From positions 29,444,470 through 29,508,469 of the forward strand of contig NC_088295.1 of the NCBI RefSeq assembly GCF_032854445.1: a stretch of DNA of 64,000 nucleotides, given 5' to 3'. This DNA is from Liolophura sinensis. Taxonomy: Eukaryota > Mollusca > Polyplacophora > Chitonida > Chitonidae. Each line of letters starts with the position of its first letter. The stretch's first letter is position 1. A program made the translations under genes and the position numbers. Below are positions 11,793-23,450 of the stretch, piece by piece. The notes under the pieces were generated by a model. The model did no database searches. It worked only from the letters and a program-made list of their open reading frames with translations, and was not told the DNA's origin.

Positions 11793-14700
11793 CTGAAACC
11801 AATCAGAGACAAGGTCTAAAGAATTTTACCAATATTCTGTAGAAATAAACGCACAATAATATAATCCTAGCATTATTTCTCTCCAGATCCCATGAATATT
11901 ATACGTTGGTGTCCAGGGCAACAAAATGCATTTCACTGGAAATTTAGGTTAATTACAAAGAACAAAGAATTAAAAAAGAACTTTCATAAGAAATTTCCCT
12001 TGATTTATAAATATAATTTTCGGTTGACTAATGCATGTTGGGTAAGAGTAAATCTGGTAGGTATCTTTTCCTTCACATCGCCACAGATTTACAAGAAGGT
12101 AATGCTTACAAATTCTGATACGACTTCCGTAATGTGACGCCTTTCACATTCATTTGTGAATAAAAAAACTGGAACAAGACGAACAGCCACCGAGAAAGTG
12201 TTTAAACCCGATGACACAGGGAACTGATAACGCTTTTCCAGAGTGAGTGCTTGGGGTTTAACGTCGATGTATGATTGTTTCACACCATAAATGCACTTTT
12301 TGCCAGAGCATTCTACAGGACCCTCATTCATATACAGCCATGGTTCATACATTCAGTGCCTGGGGGCCATAAATCAACGCTATGAAGATTAACTAATCAA
12401 CATGAAATCAACTTCTATCTAAAGTTCTTTGCATACCAGTCCTGATGAGGGCATTAGAGGGGATTCCCCATGTCTTTCGCGTCAAGAATTTGCCTCAGTC
12501 GGGCAAGTAGCCCTGAAAGACTGCATGGCCCTAAGTCATATCGGGACTGATGAAGTATTCTACATGGACTGATATTTGACGACAGGTAAAAATACAGGCG
12601 ACATTTTGAACAGTCAAGTTTTCCCAACACACATGTAAAACGGCTGAAATTGTTTTAATTATGTTTACTATGAGGCAGGCTATATTTCACTTTTAGAGGA
12701 AGGGGCAGCACCTTATTCTACCTGCAGAAAGTATATTAGGACATGCAAAAAAGAGAACTTTTGGAAGGCCCAATCAGGCTGTTCCGATGATATAATTAAT
12801 TACTGAAAGTCTCGTACATTTCATAGTGATTATTATCATTCTGGTAAATGCATCTATTTGCATAAAGCCATTTTGTGTGATATTTCACAGAGCCTTTTTA
12901 TCATTTGTCTGTTTATAGCTCAGTGTAAAATACCAAACAAGAAGACGACATCTAATTCTCTCCATTATCGTCTGCCTCATTGCCTGCATGGCACAGATAA
13001 AATAGGTTTTGACAAAGTACAGATGCCCGTGTCCTTATAGTCATGCGATTGTTACATATGCCGGGTGGTGAGTATAAGTAAAGGCGTACAGCACAGAGAG
13101 TGAAACCAGAGCAGCGACGACAGAGTGACAGAGATCAAACCACAGTATCCACGACAGCGTGATAGACGTACAGCACAGAGAGTCAAACCACAGCAGCGAC
13201 GACAGCGTGATAGACGTACGGCACAGAGATCAAACCACAGCAGCAACGACAGCGTGATAGACGTACAGCACAGAGAGTCAAACCACAGCAGCGACGACAG
13301 CGTGATAGACGTACGGCACAGAGATCAAACCACAGCAGCAACGACAGCGTGATAAACGTACAGCACAGAGAGTCAAACCACAGCAGCGACGACAGCGTGA
13401 TAGACATACGGCACAGAGATCAGACCACAGCAGCGACGACAGCGTGATAGACGTACGGCACAGAGATCAGACCACAGCAGCAACGACAGCGTGATAGACG
13501 CACGGCACAGAGATCAAACCACATTTGGTAATGTAGTTGCTTATTGAAATCGTTCACGCGACTATTTTGCATTGAAGCTAAAACGAAGCGTGATAATTAG
13601 ACGTTTGGAACTTCGTTTGTTGACTAAGACGGTAACGCAGTAATTTCCTCACACGTTTTCACTTCCTCAATGTGGAGTATGGCCAATTTGTGGCCTATTG
13701 TTCTAGTAATTACCCTTTCACACCGCTTACCTTGAATGGTACACATGGCCACAGGAATAGGCTTCCAGCTTAGATGGGTGTTCTCCAACGTAATCATGAC
13801 ACCACGTACACCGTGGAGCAAACTGAGCAATCAACTGCTTACATAAAAAAGAATGTTGATTACATTGGTCTGTATTACTCATTACCCTGTAGATCTGCTC
13901 CAGTCGATGATGACACAGCATGGTTGACAACTGGAACAAAGAGAAACTCATTCCATATGGCTGTTACAGTTACAGTTAACAAATAAATAATGTCAATTTC
14001 TGGAAATCTGCAGTTTTTAAGAATTTCTTTGCAGAATGTTTGTTGGGGGTTAGTGGTGAATTAATCGTGCATTTGATTGGACAAGGGAAATCTTCTGACA
14101 TTTCCATTAGCCCGTTTAAAGCATAATAATGTAAGGAGAGACTAGATCATTCTGCGCAACTGGGTATCTACTCATTGCCCCAAGGTGCACAGATCCCGTC
14201 AGACTAGCTTAATCTCACAGAACTCCTTTAAAAGCTCTCTACCCACTAATCGCTCAGTCCTGTTCGTACATACCCCAGGGACCAAGTTATCGACACAGTC
14301 CTGTGAAGCTGAGTTTTAAGCCCTTGGAAAAACTGGGACATGCCTTGACCATTACCAACACGATCTAATACCGGTAAATCAGTTATCCAGTTCGTAAACT
14401 GCTGATGGAAGAGGTGGAAATTGCATTTCACAAGAAATGATGACTTGAAAAAGGGTAGTTTTAATGCTTCTCATTGCAGGCAATATTTGATTTATCACAA
14501 AGAACACTAGTCGATTGACTGATTGTTAGGTTAACGCTACACTCAAGAATCTCGGAAATGTTGATGTGTTTAAAGTAACACATATGTCATTACCTTTATG
14601 TCATTGCCGAGAAGAGAGGTTAAGACGTCTAAAGGCAGTGTAAAATGAAATCTGAGGTAGAGTGAGTATTGTACATGTGTATAACTTTTTGCATTGTACA

Positions 14701-17700
14701 CTAGCATGAGTCAAAACAACGGCACCTAATGACGTAGATATGAAAACATTGAATCCCCAATGCCTCTAGAAAGGTATTACGCCAGCAGAAATATAAGTGA
14801 TTTCATACATGTGTATACAGTATTCAATAGATCTATAACCTATCATTTATCATAGTATGAAGTCTGATGTTCCAGAATGTCGAACAACTGACTAAAATAT
14901 CTTCTCCGTGATTTCAGTTAGAGCAACAGAAAACAACAGCATTTCTTTATCATGGCGTATTGTGCTTTTGCAGTTGTTGTTGTTCCGGTTGGTGTTGGTG
15001 CCAGAATGTTTGAGACACATGCAACTCGGGTACTTACTTTATTACCAACATTTTGACCAAGGTCTAATGCCCGTAGATTTGTCTCAACAGCCTGAAAGGG
15101 ACCAGAAAAAAATATTCAAGGAAAATTACTCAGTCTGATCTATTAGATTATCAATAACTTTATCTACCTCCCAGAGTAGACATATATCTGACGGCATTGG
15201 GAAAGCTAATGATAAAGCCCTTATTCTGTTCCCAGCTTCAGTAAGAGGTAATTAAATGCACCTTGATTTGAAGATTTTAACTGTTTATTTATTTATTTGT
15301 TTATTTATTTATTTATTTGATTGGTGTTGTACGCCGTACTCGAGAATATTTCATTTATACGACGGCAGCCGGTATTATGGGGGTAGGAAAAAGCAAGTTG
15401 CTGGCTGATCTCCCACGTGTGGCCAGAGAGGAAGCCAGAGTGAGCTGGAATTCGACTCCCAGCGACCACTGGGTCATAGCATCGCGCCGGAATGCTAACC
15501 ATCTCTGTCACGGAGGCCTCTCTCACATGTTTAGAATTAACAAATGAAACACAACCACACCAAACGGTTTGTAATAAACGAATGAAACACAACCACACCA
15601 AACAGTTTGTAATAAACCAGTGAAACACAGCAACACCAAACTGGTTGTGATGAACGAATGAGACACAGCCACACCAAAGTGGTTGTGATGAACGAATGAA
15701 ACACAGCCACACCAAACAGTCTATTATGAACTAATGAAACACAGCCACATCAAACAGTCTGTAATGAACCAATGAAACACAAACACACCAAACAGTCTGT
15801 AATGAACGAATGAAACACGGCCAAAGTGTTTTTAATGGACGAATGAAACACAGCCACACCAAATTGGTTGTAATGAACCAATGAAACAGCCACACCAAAC
15901 CAGTTGTAATGAACGAATGAAACACAGCCACACCAAACAGTTTGTAATGAACGAATGAAACACAGCCAGACCAAACAGTTTGTAATGAACCAATGAAACA
16001 CAGCCACACCAAACAGGCTGTAATGAACCAATGAGACACAGCCACATCTAACTGGTTGTAATGAACCAATGAAACACAGCCACACCAAACAGTTTGTAAT
16101 GAACCAATGAAACACAGTCACACCAAACAGGCTGTAATGAACCAATGAGACACAGCCACATTTAACTGGTTGTAATGAACGAATAAAACACATCACATCT
16201 AACTGGTTGTAATGAACGCATGAAACACAGCCACATCAAACAGTCCGTAATGAACCAATGAAACACAGCCACATCAAACTGGTTGTAATGCACCAATAAA
16301 ACACTGCCACACCAAACTGGTTGTAATGAACCAATAAAACACAGCCACACCAAATAGTTTGTAATGAACCAATGAGACACAGCCACTTCTAACTGGTTGT
16401 AATGAACCAATAAAACACAGCCACACAAAACTGGTTGTAATGAACGAATGAAACACAGCCACACCAAACAGACTGTAATGAACGAATGAAACACAGCCAG
16501 ACCAAACAGACTGTAATGAACGAATGAAACACGGTCACACAAAACGGTTTGTAATGACCAAGTACCACACTGACTATCCCAACTATTTTATGTGGATATC
16601 GCTGATCGTAAGTCCACATAAATAACTTAATGGTAGCTAATCCTCAACAGTGTTATAGCTTATTTGTATCTCCCAACCTACAAACTGACCTGACTTAGAT
16701 TGTACATAAACACTCAGGCGTGCTATTAAGTTTATCAGCTTGCAAATCATATTAAGTTTAGTTGCTTGCCACGTATTAATGTGTCAGCTCGGCAATCTGT
16801 TCACGGTCCCGTGTCTAAACATATATCATGCAAGTGTACTTTAAACATACCACGCATTACCCTCACAACTCAATTCCTTTCCTTAGACGTTTCCTGATAG
16901 ACAGGTGTCAAGTCATATCAAAGACTTTAAAAATGGTACTTGCTGCTGCCTCGCAAGGCGCTCAGCACTGAGAGATTAAAGCAAGGAAACAGGACTGGTT
17001 GGTCCAGTGTCAGAATAATGTGATTGGGTGAGGTGTCGTGTCTGGTGTCTTCGACATGATACTTTAATTGCGACATTGGATCGCCCTGCCATGAGAAGAC
17101 GCAATATATGTACACACACCTAATGATTCCTCGTCGTCATATGACTGAAAAATTGTTAACTGCGATGTTAAAACTCACGCATGCGTGCATACATACTCAA
17201 GAATATTTCATTTGTATGACAGAGATAACATTTCTCGGGTTTTTGGCGCTGACGGGATGGAGATCCAGGAAACCATGGTACTTTATCAGGGCCCAGATGT
17301 TCAAAAATGTATAAGCATTTAAGTCCGATATGAGTTTTAATCTGGACTAAAGTGGCATTAATTCTGCATTAGAGCAAGACTGGTACTAAGATTTAAACCT
17401 GGCTTAACTTTTGAACAACCTGCCCCAGGTACCTGACAAAACTGTTGACTTTTAGAATGCAGCAATACCACCGAGGCTGTATCCTAACATTCTAATTCAC
17501 AATGGCCAAGAACTAGCCGTTTTCCGAAACGTCTTCGAACATGAAACCTTATTTGTCAAGATCTAGACGTCTTCCGATTCCTTTTCGAACCAGAATCCTC
17601 ATTGTTCGAGGGCTGGTCTTCTGAGACAACCTATATTGCCGTGCAGAGAAAGAGGTTGTGTATCTTGTTATACACAGCATTTTCCCTTCACTTTCATATA

Positions 17701-20700
17701 TCAAGGCATTTGCCAACACCATAACACATGTTAAGACTGACAAGCCTTCTGCACCAAAACTATCAGCTCTTTTAGAACGCCTGTTGGTAAACATTTCATC
17801 TCACAAACTACAGTAACTTGGAAATTTTGCGTTGACATACATGTAGCGATGCTTAGACTAAAAAAACACAGCATCTGAAAGTTTCCAGAATCCTTTCCGT
17901 TTATTTCGGGCGTCGTCTGAGGAATTAGCACCTTATACCGAAACCATGCTACCCTGAAGACTTCCAGATCCTTCTGCCTCCTTATTTATACCGGTTCCTT
18001 AACAAACTCACACCATCCCTCCCTAAGTACCCCCAACCAGCCCAACCGATTACCAATTCGCCGTACCTGATCATACTGGCCCTGGGCAGCCTGAAGCTTG
18101 GCTAAACCAGCCAGGACCTCGACTTGACCCAGTTTGTCACCGATCTCTGCCATCAGGTTATTGGCCGTGTCATACCGTGGAATAGCTTTCTGAAACGAAA
18201 TATTAACGTGCACATTAAATATTTTACGACTACGCCCTCACTGAAGTAATAACATAGAAATCCATCTATTATCACATGAACTCAGCGAAATTAAATCCAT
18301 TGTGATTTTTCCATGCACAGCTATCGCACCGTTGGAGTAACAGTCAGATCAAGACGAGAGTACGTATTAAATAACCCATTAACGTCATGATCATCAATAT
18401 ACTTAAAACCATTGATGAGAAACCTTTCCTAACTTATGCGGAAACCTTTCCTACCAGAAGGTATAAGGTGAAACCTGTACATTGTCAGGGTATTGGTAAT
18501 TTTATCGCTTTCTATTTCAATTTGTTTAAGAAATTTAAGTATTATACATGTTTCTGTAAATAGATTTTACATCATTTGCTTATAAAGGGCAATGTAAATG
18601 TACAGTATCTTTTGTAGTATTTTATCGTGTAAGCGTGCTCTAGCCAGTCATACTTTATGAATGTCTGGATTAGCTGTTGAAGTTCTATTGCGGGAAAACA
18701 ACCTGTGTATTCTTGCGGACTTTCAATCCATCCGGGGCCTTAAAGGGTTTTGTTTTTTGTATAGGGTTTAAATGTAAACTTGAATCTTTTAACACTATGG
18801 ATTTATGTACTTCACACAAATCCGAGTTATTCATTTCAGATTGATTCTGTATATTTCTCCTACGAAAGATCTTTTACCCCGTTAGAGGAATACCGTACAT
18901 CGATTAACCAACAGGTGCATCTTTATTTCCTATTTTTTTAAAATCTATTTTATTAATTTGTGACCTGGGTTACTCAGAATGAAATGAAAAATTATTATTT
19001 TTTTGTGAGTACACTTGAAGAATATATATATATATATATACTTGAAAGTTCTGTAGGTTTATTTTAGCAACACTACAAATTCTCATGTTTATATAGCGGG
19101 AGATAGCGGAAATATAGCCACGCTGTGCTCACAACATACTGTTGCAAGACTTCAGAAATATATTTCCAGCAAACATATTGTTTATTTGCATTCTAGTGTC
19201 GTTCTTGTATGTATTGGTAAATCGATGTTATTGTATTTAAAGTATGTCAATACATTGTTTTAGACAATCCAGTTAATGCTAGTGTAATTTTGTTAAAAGT
19301 TCAGCACTTTAATTGATCTGGTCAGAAATCAGCTTGTCCTGATCTCACATTTAAGACTTGTTTATTTAAGTGTTTTTCGGCACTATAGAGTAGTAAATGC
19401 ATTCTAATGCGTGGACTCGAAACATAATGGGTGGGTAAATCTTTCTTGCTTTGACGGAATTACCGACAGTTTCAGGGATTACGGACAGTTTCCGAAATAA
19501 CATCACTGGAGACTTGATTACCTATAGGACCGATGGTATCAAGGAGTGTAGAGGGGGACTGACAAACAGTACGCTAAACGGATGTTCGGACTGGTGGAAG
19601 GTGCTGATTATCTCCGGCAAAGCCGGCAGTGGGAAATCCTCGACGAAAGCCATCAGCTCTTCGCATGTTTACAATTGAGTTACCCACAGCCGTCGGGGGG
19701 GCTTATACAGTGGATGGGGTTTGGTATACAGTGTATATCACAGACTTACCGCGGGATCATTCCGCTTGCGGTGAATTTCGGCAAATACCCGGAGACATTT
19801 AGCTTGTACAGCACGGTCATTGTGAGACAAAGCCATTTTCATGGCATCCTATGAAGAGAAAACATAGAACAGCAAGAACAATCAGGACGCGAGTGCATGG
19901 GTCATATTAGTAATGAAGAGAGAGATAAACTGGAACAGAATGGCCTGTATTTATGGCTGGTTCTGATTTGACAACATGCAACACAGCAATGTGTAGCTCT
20001 TCATCGAAACATGGCCCTTAAATTTAGAGGTCATATAAAAGCCACATAACACTGTGGAAGCGTGAACTCAGATGTCTCCCAAACCACTCATCAAACTTAA
20101 CTGTTCCGTGATGTAGAGTGATACACCGCAAGCGAATGCCCAGCAAGGGATATCTATAACGATGAAGAGTGACGTTATTTATGGCGAGGAAACCTTTCAA
20201 CATGGACAAGCTTAACAAAGCGATCGATTCTGAGCCACGTTTGTCGAATCAAATAACGGTGATTTTCCTCTCTTGAAAACACTGATATGTTAGAACTGGA
20301 AACATTACGCCGAAAATATAAAAAGACATGGAAACCGAAACAAAAATGCTAAAATGAAACTGCATGAATCTGCTGTATCCCATACAGGTTCCATTCTACA
20401 TCATGTATAATCAGTCAAGCTAACAACGACCGTAGACACATTCGGAAGAATGTATCTGAATTAATAACCATCGTAAAATGCATAATGAGGTCACAGGTTC
20501 AAAATCCAACTCTCACTGATTTTTCTGCGCTTTTACATCAAAAGATTTGTCTAGTAAAGCTGACAACATTCACTGCTGTGAAAATGTTTTGGCGTATTTA
20601 GAATTTGGTTATATTTTAGGCTACTTATTTAAAGGCATGTACAACATACATTTGAATTCCGATGCATGTCGCTGGTAGCAGCGGGGGAATTTCATTGGGA

Positions 20701-23357
20701 TGTTTATATCCCAGTAGAGTAGCGGTTTCCGCTGGGGTCTGCCCTGTCTCCTCAACGTATGAAGCTGAAAACTGTTATTTAAGAGAACTGTTCTTAAGGT
20801 CAGTACAGAACGCCAATCACATGCATTGCCATTTGATCATTGGCAACATGATGAGCGGTATGGTTCAAATCGGCAGCTGGTCGTCAGTATTTTACAGCTA
20901 TAGTCGTTTGTGAAGCGGCGTTGGCTTTCTGTTGAGGAGAGCCCATTTCATTCGGTGCTGGTCATTAGTGCCCCGACATACATTGAACATGCTCGTATTA
21001 CGTGAGCGGCAAGACCACATTCCCATGAGCGCTAATCATCGCGAGTAGTGTTCTCGCTAGACAAGCCCATGTTAAAAACTCACATTCTCCATTATCTGCC
21101 GTAACACAACCAATGCGCTTGTAGTATTTCCTGGATGGAGGGAATAGTTGCAGAAAGATAAATACACGGCGGCTCGGAGTTATAATGAAATGTGAAGTAC
21201 GGTGTCTAAATATAGCTTCCCTGGAATGCCCGGTGTAGAGACGTGCAGACAGGTCGTTCTTGGAAGATTCTCAGAGGAAATAGCAAGGTATTGGAGTTCA
21301 CCAAGAACTCAGCAGGGGGTCGGCTTAACTGCTCGCTCAATCTTTACAGAGAAACAGCTGGTTTTGCAAATGTATATACATGTGTATATATAATACATCA
21401 TCGTAGTGTGCTAGACAGGTGATTCTTTGTGGAATCCGTTTCTTTGGATAACGTGTTAAAAATGCCTTTAATGCGAACTGTGTCGTTGAATACTTGTTTC
21501 TTGGAGAATCTGTCGACAGGATTGAATAAATACTTTGACATTTGATGAGATGGCTTTGGTAAACTAAACTGTAGCTTGAGGTCACATTTAATCTGAGAAG
21601 TCAAGTTCAAACAGTGGTAATGTAATAACTGCCAATTTAACGTCTATTTTCGCTTCTGACCTGTTTCTTTGTCATTAAGGCTGTACATCTATTCCCTGAG
21701 CCGTTGTAAGGCTCCTTCACAATCCTCTTTAGGAGACATCAGTTTTCTCATTTTAAATCTACATAGCCTTGCAATCATGTAAATACTCATTTTGCATGCA
21801 AGCAGCAGTTGAAATGAATGTCGCTTTCTGAACTCCGTCACTACCCCATTACATTATCAGCTGTCTCTTCATACAGCCTCAGTTCAAGCAACATTTGGTC
21901 AAATGGATAAGTCTGCAAACATCTATTGTAGTTAATCATACGATTATACAACATAAAAATTGGCATAGGCTTGTGTATACCTTTATGAGGCTATGTGGAT
22001 AAATATTTGCCTCTAAATGCTTGACTTTGCACAGTCCCTTTTCATTTTATGTTAAATGTCATCACAACACAGCATTTTAAACAATTCTAGACCAGTTACG
22101 TCTAATAAATTGCAATTAACATTAGTGCACTTTTTTTTTACTTAATTCTGCTTACGCCATTATGTAGGGGGCGTGTAATTTACTACTATTTGCGCATTTA
22201 CATGAACAATAAGAAAAAAACCCTTACTAAGGTAATTTGACCCTGGGCCAAATTTCAGCGGTTACATGTGACCATATGCCACCTGTCACACTGTCATCGG
22301 TGCTCTGATTATACTCTCTATGCTGTACGTCTTTAATAATATTGTCATCAATAATATTGTCACAACATGGCACGAATTACCAGAGAAATGTATTGCTGTG
22401 AGAGCATGCATAATGAGATACATTTTTCTCGTCAACCAAACCATGTGGATGCTCGAAAAACAGCCACCATGTAAAGTTGCAGGGTATACCGGTTAAAGGC
22501 CTTGTTGGAGACAGACTTTATGGTGTGCAAAGCTAATTCAGGAAGGATCCCGGATGTATTAGAACTGCTAGTTAGCCTTGTTATCTCAGCAGAACGACAA
22601 AGCCCGGGACCACGTGACACATTGTCAATCCTTAAAGGATTACTGCTGACAGAACTTGCGGCTGAAATCTTACCTCGCACTGATCCATAGCTTCAATGTA
22701 CCTTGTCAGTTTGAGATAGGCAATGGCCATGTTCACGGCGACAAGGCGCTGGAATTTAGCGGTAACATCGTGCACCAGACCTCGAGCAAGATCCTTCGAT
22801 CTGATGTGGTAAAACAGCCCCTTCTCGAAGTCTCGCAAACTGATGTAGAGATGACCAAGTCCAGCATTCACCAATAATTCCAATAAAGGATCCAATTCTT
22901 TCTGCGCCACCTTGTTAGCTTTGAAATAAAACTGAAGGCTGCTAGAGAAATCGCTGAGGCCGCAATAGGCGTTCGCCATGCACAGATGAATATAGCCGGG
23001 TAAGCGCACGTGCCTGGTCTCGTTGGACAAGCTGTGGCGCCCGTATGTTAAGGTCTTGTGGAATTCACACATCATTTCATTGCTCCTGGCCAGGTTTAAG
23101 TACCCTTCTGCCCGTAAATTCACATCGGCTACCTCATGGGCAAGGTCAATCTGCCTGGCTGCGTAAGTCAGCATGTCCCGATGTCTACCGCGATCAAAGC
23201 TGGCCGTGATCAAGTAACCGAGGATGAGGAACTTTTCGTGCAGGTTGGAGGTTCGATCCAGCGCTTTACTCCATTTGTGCACGGCTTCCTCGTATTTGAA
23301 GGCGTGGTACAATTTCAGTCCTTCGCCGACATGATGCCGGGCATGGCTTTGGCCCAT
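11714..23357 (-). CDS. RAPSN: Rapsyn (43 kDa acetylcholine-receptor clustering protein), six coding exons
   Basis: Spliced coding sequence on the minus strand: 22674-23357, 19750-19848, 18067-18189, 15038-15091, 13731-13930, 11714-11792. The exons total 412 codons, the usual rapsyn length. In vertebrates this cytoplasmic, membrane-anchored scaffold clusters nicotinic acetylcholine receptors under the postsynaptic membrane. Visible here: an N-terminal MGQ start giving a myristoylatable Gly2; TPR-type helical repeats through about residue 320 (for example YLNLARSNEMMCEFHKTLTY and IPRYDTANNLMAEIGDKLGQ); and a RING-H2 finger at residues 361-407 with ligands C361, C364, C380, H382, H385, C388, C404 and C407. 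Every intron is GT...AG and the frame is kept across all five junctions. MyoD lies upstream on the same strand. A rapsyn-family protein is near certain; the untranslated ends are not determined. Confidence 0.95.
12239..12300 (-). mobile_element. SINE-B 3' fragment
   Basis: AGAGTGAGTGCTTGGGGTTT then AACGTCGATGTATGATTGTT: the reversed SINE-B tail. Confidence 0.45.
13084..13525. repeat. 47/48-base minisatellite in alternating dimers
   Basis: About nine copies of GACAGCGTGATAGACGTACG plus GCACAGAGATCAAACCACAG-type sequence. A 47-base form (AGATCAAAC, CAAC) alternates with a 48-base form (AGAGTCAAAC, CGAC), so the array is partly a 95-base dimer. The last three copies are all of the first type. 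Confidence 0.85.
13731..13930 (-). CDS. RAPSN: Rapsyn coding exon 5 (RING-H2, first part)
   Basis: 200 bases, entered in phase 0 after a TTCCAG acceptor and left after two bases of a codon at a GTAAGC donor. It begins LSTMLCHHRLEQIYR. After a 25-residue linker it gives the first RING half: CTWC, then SCGHVYH. The linker has the same length as in vertebrate rapsyn, so I read straight through a possible tiny intron. Confidence 0.92.
13931..15037 (-). other. Rapsyn intron 4
   Basis: GT...AG, 1.1 kb. A faint SINE-A tail-like stretch lies at 14509-14560; otherwise nothing seen. Confidence 0.8.
15038..15091 (-). CDS. RAPSN: Rapsyn coding exon 4 (micro-exon)
   Basis: An 18-codon exon, phase 0, between a CTTTCAG acceptor and a GTAAGTAC donor. 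The translation AVETNLRALDLGQNVGNK matches the rapsyn segment ending AEEVGNK. It was found by filling the gap expected between exons 3 and 5, and both splice sites are strong. Confidence 0.9.
15280..15522 (-). mobile_element. SINE-A, minus orientation
   Basis: Starts with TTATTTATTTATTTGATTGG (reversed tail) and ends with reversed body and head (CCAGAGAGGAAGCCAGAGTG, then ACGGAGGCCTCT). It directly abuts the 38-base satellite. Confidence 0.75.
15535..16556. repeat. 38-base satellite, about 27 copies
   Basis: Unit GTAATGAACGAATGAAACAC plus AGCCACACCAAACAGTTT, with (G/A)GTTTG, CTGGTTG and AGTCTG variants. The minus strand lacks stops in most copies, which yields several long but meaningless open frames. 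Confidence 0.9.
16921..17175 (+). mobile_element. SINE-B, 5'-truncated copy
   Basis: Body AAAGACTTTAAAAATGGTAC, GCTGCCTCGC, GCTCAGCACTGAGAGATTAA, GTGTCTTCGACATGATACTT, CGCCCTGCC. The 3' end is CATATGACTGAAAAATTGTT, then GATGTTAAAACTCACGC. It matches, reversed, the copies at 26.6, 28.8 and 32.3 kb. Confidence 0.7.
17289..17426. mobile_element. MITE-like element
   Basis: A 138-base segment with imperfect terminal inverted repeats: GGGCCCAGATGTTCAAAA at the left and TTTTGAACAACCTGCCCC at the right. No coding capacity. Confidence 0.5.
18067..18189 (-). CDS. RAPSN: Rapsyn coding exon 3
   Basis: 41 codons, phase 0, from a TTTCAG acceptor to a GTACGG donor. It encodes KAIPRYDTANNLMAEIGDK followed by LGQVEVLAGLAK, the best conserved TPR helix pair of the family. 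The donor is weaker than the others (CAG|GTACGG), but the next exon joins in frame. Confidence 0.92.
18190..19749 (-). other. Rapsyn intron 2
   Basis: GT...AG, 1.56 kb. Holds an (AT)n run near 19025 and the P-loop-like fragment at 19451-19678. Confidence 0.85.
19451..19678 (+). pseudogene. P-loop NTPase-like fragment in rapsyn intron 2
   Basis: An open frame of 75 codons with a perfect Walker A motif: WWKVLIISGKAGSGKSST, with GKAGSGKSS at 19616-19642. Upstream text (YRTDGIKECRGGL) is also protein-like. There is no Walker B or other NTPase motif and the frame stops soon after, so it is at most a relic of an ATPase domain. Confidence 0.3.
19750..19848 (-). CDS. RAPSN: Rapsyn coding exon 2
   Basis: 33 codons, phase 0 at both ends, between a TTCATAG acceptor and a GTAAGT donor. 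The translation begins DAMKMALSHNDRAVQAKCL and continues to AEIHRKRND. This matches the rapsyn TPR segment that carries the pattern SMKIAL..DR..QAL...ADIHR. Confidence 0.92.
19849..22673 (-). other. Rapsyn intron 1
   Basis: GT...AG, 2.8 kb. I see no repeat or gene in it beyond short chance frames. Confidence 0.8.
22674..23357 (-). CDS. RAPSN: Rapsyn coding exon 1
   Basis: 228 codons in phase 0. The start chosen is the ATG at 23357, because MGQ matches the family N-terminus and supplies the glycine for N-myristoylation. An in-frame ATG five codons upstream (23372) would bury it. The exon carries most of the TPR array and ends ...MDQCE before a GTAAGA donor. Confidence 0.93.
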
Positions 23358-23450
23358 ATTTCGAAGCCTCAACGAGAAGGGTTTGTTAGAACATTTGCGG
23401 CATAACGACAGTACTTTTGGCCATCCTTCGTAACACAGACTTATTGTAGG

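Larger units (their letters stand above)
11793..13730 (-). other. Rapsyn intron 5
   Basis: GT...AG. Contains an SINE-B tail fragment (12239-12300) and the 47/48-base minisatellite (13084-13525). Confidence 0.85.
15092..18066 (-). other. Rapsyn intron 3
   Basis: GT...AG, 3.0 kb. About half is repeats: an SINE-A copy, a 38-base satellite, an SINE-B copy and a small MITE-like element. Confidence 0.85.

Noticed and set aside
13052..13407. Frames on both strands with repeated SRCRRCCG or RRTAQRSN
   Set aside because: Translation of the 47/48-base minisatellite.
13831..13885. Possible tiny intron inside rapsyn exon 5 (GTAATG to an AG near 13835)
   Set aside because: The uninterrupted frame gives a linker of exactly the vertebrate length, and a ~50-base intron would be unusually small.
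15305..16619. Several overlapping minus-strand frames of 60-148 codons with repeats of FHSFIT and WLCFIGSLQ
   Set aside because: Products of the 38-base satellite, which shifts frame every unit and lacks stops; not a gene.
23358..23372. Upstream in-frame ATG for rapsyn
   Set aside because: Using it would place five residues before MGQ and abolish the myristoylation site that defines the family.
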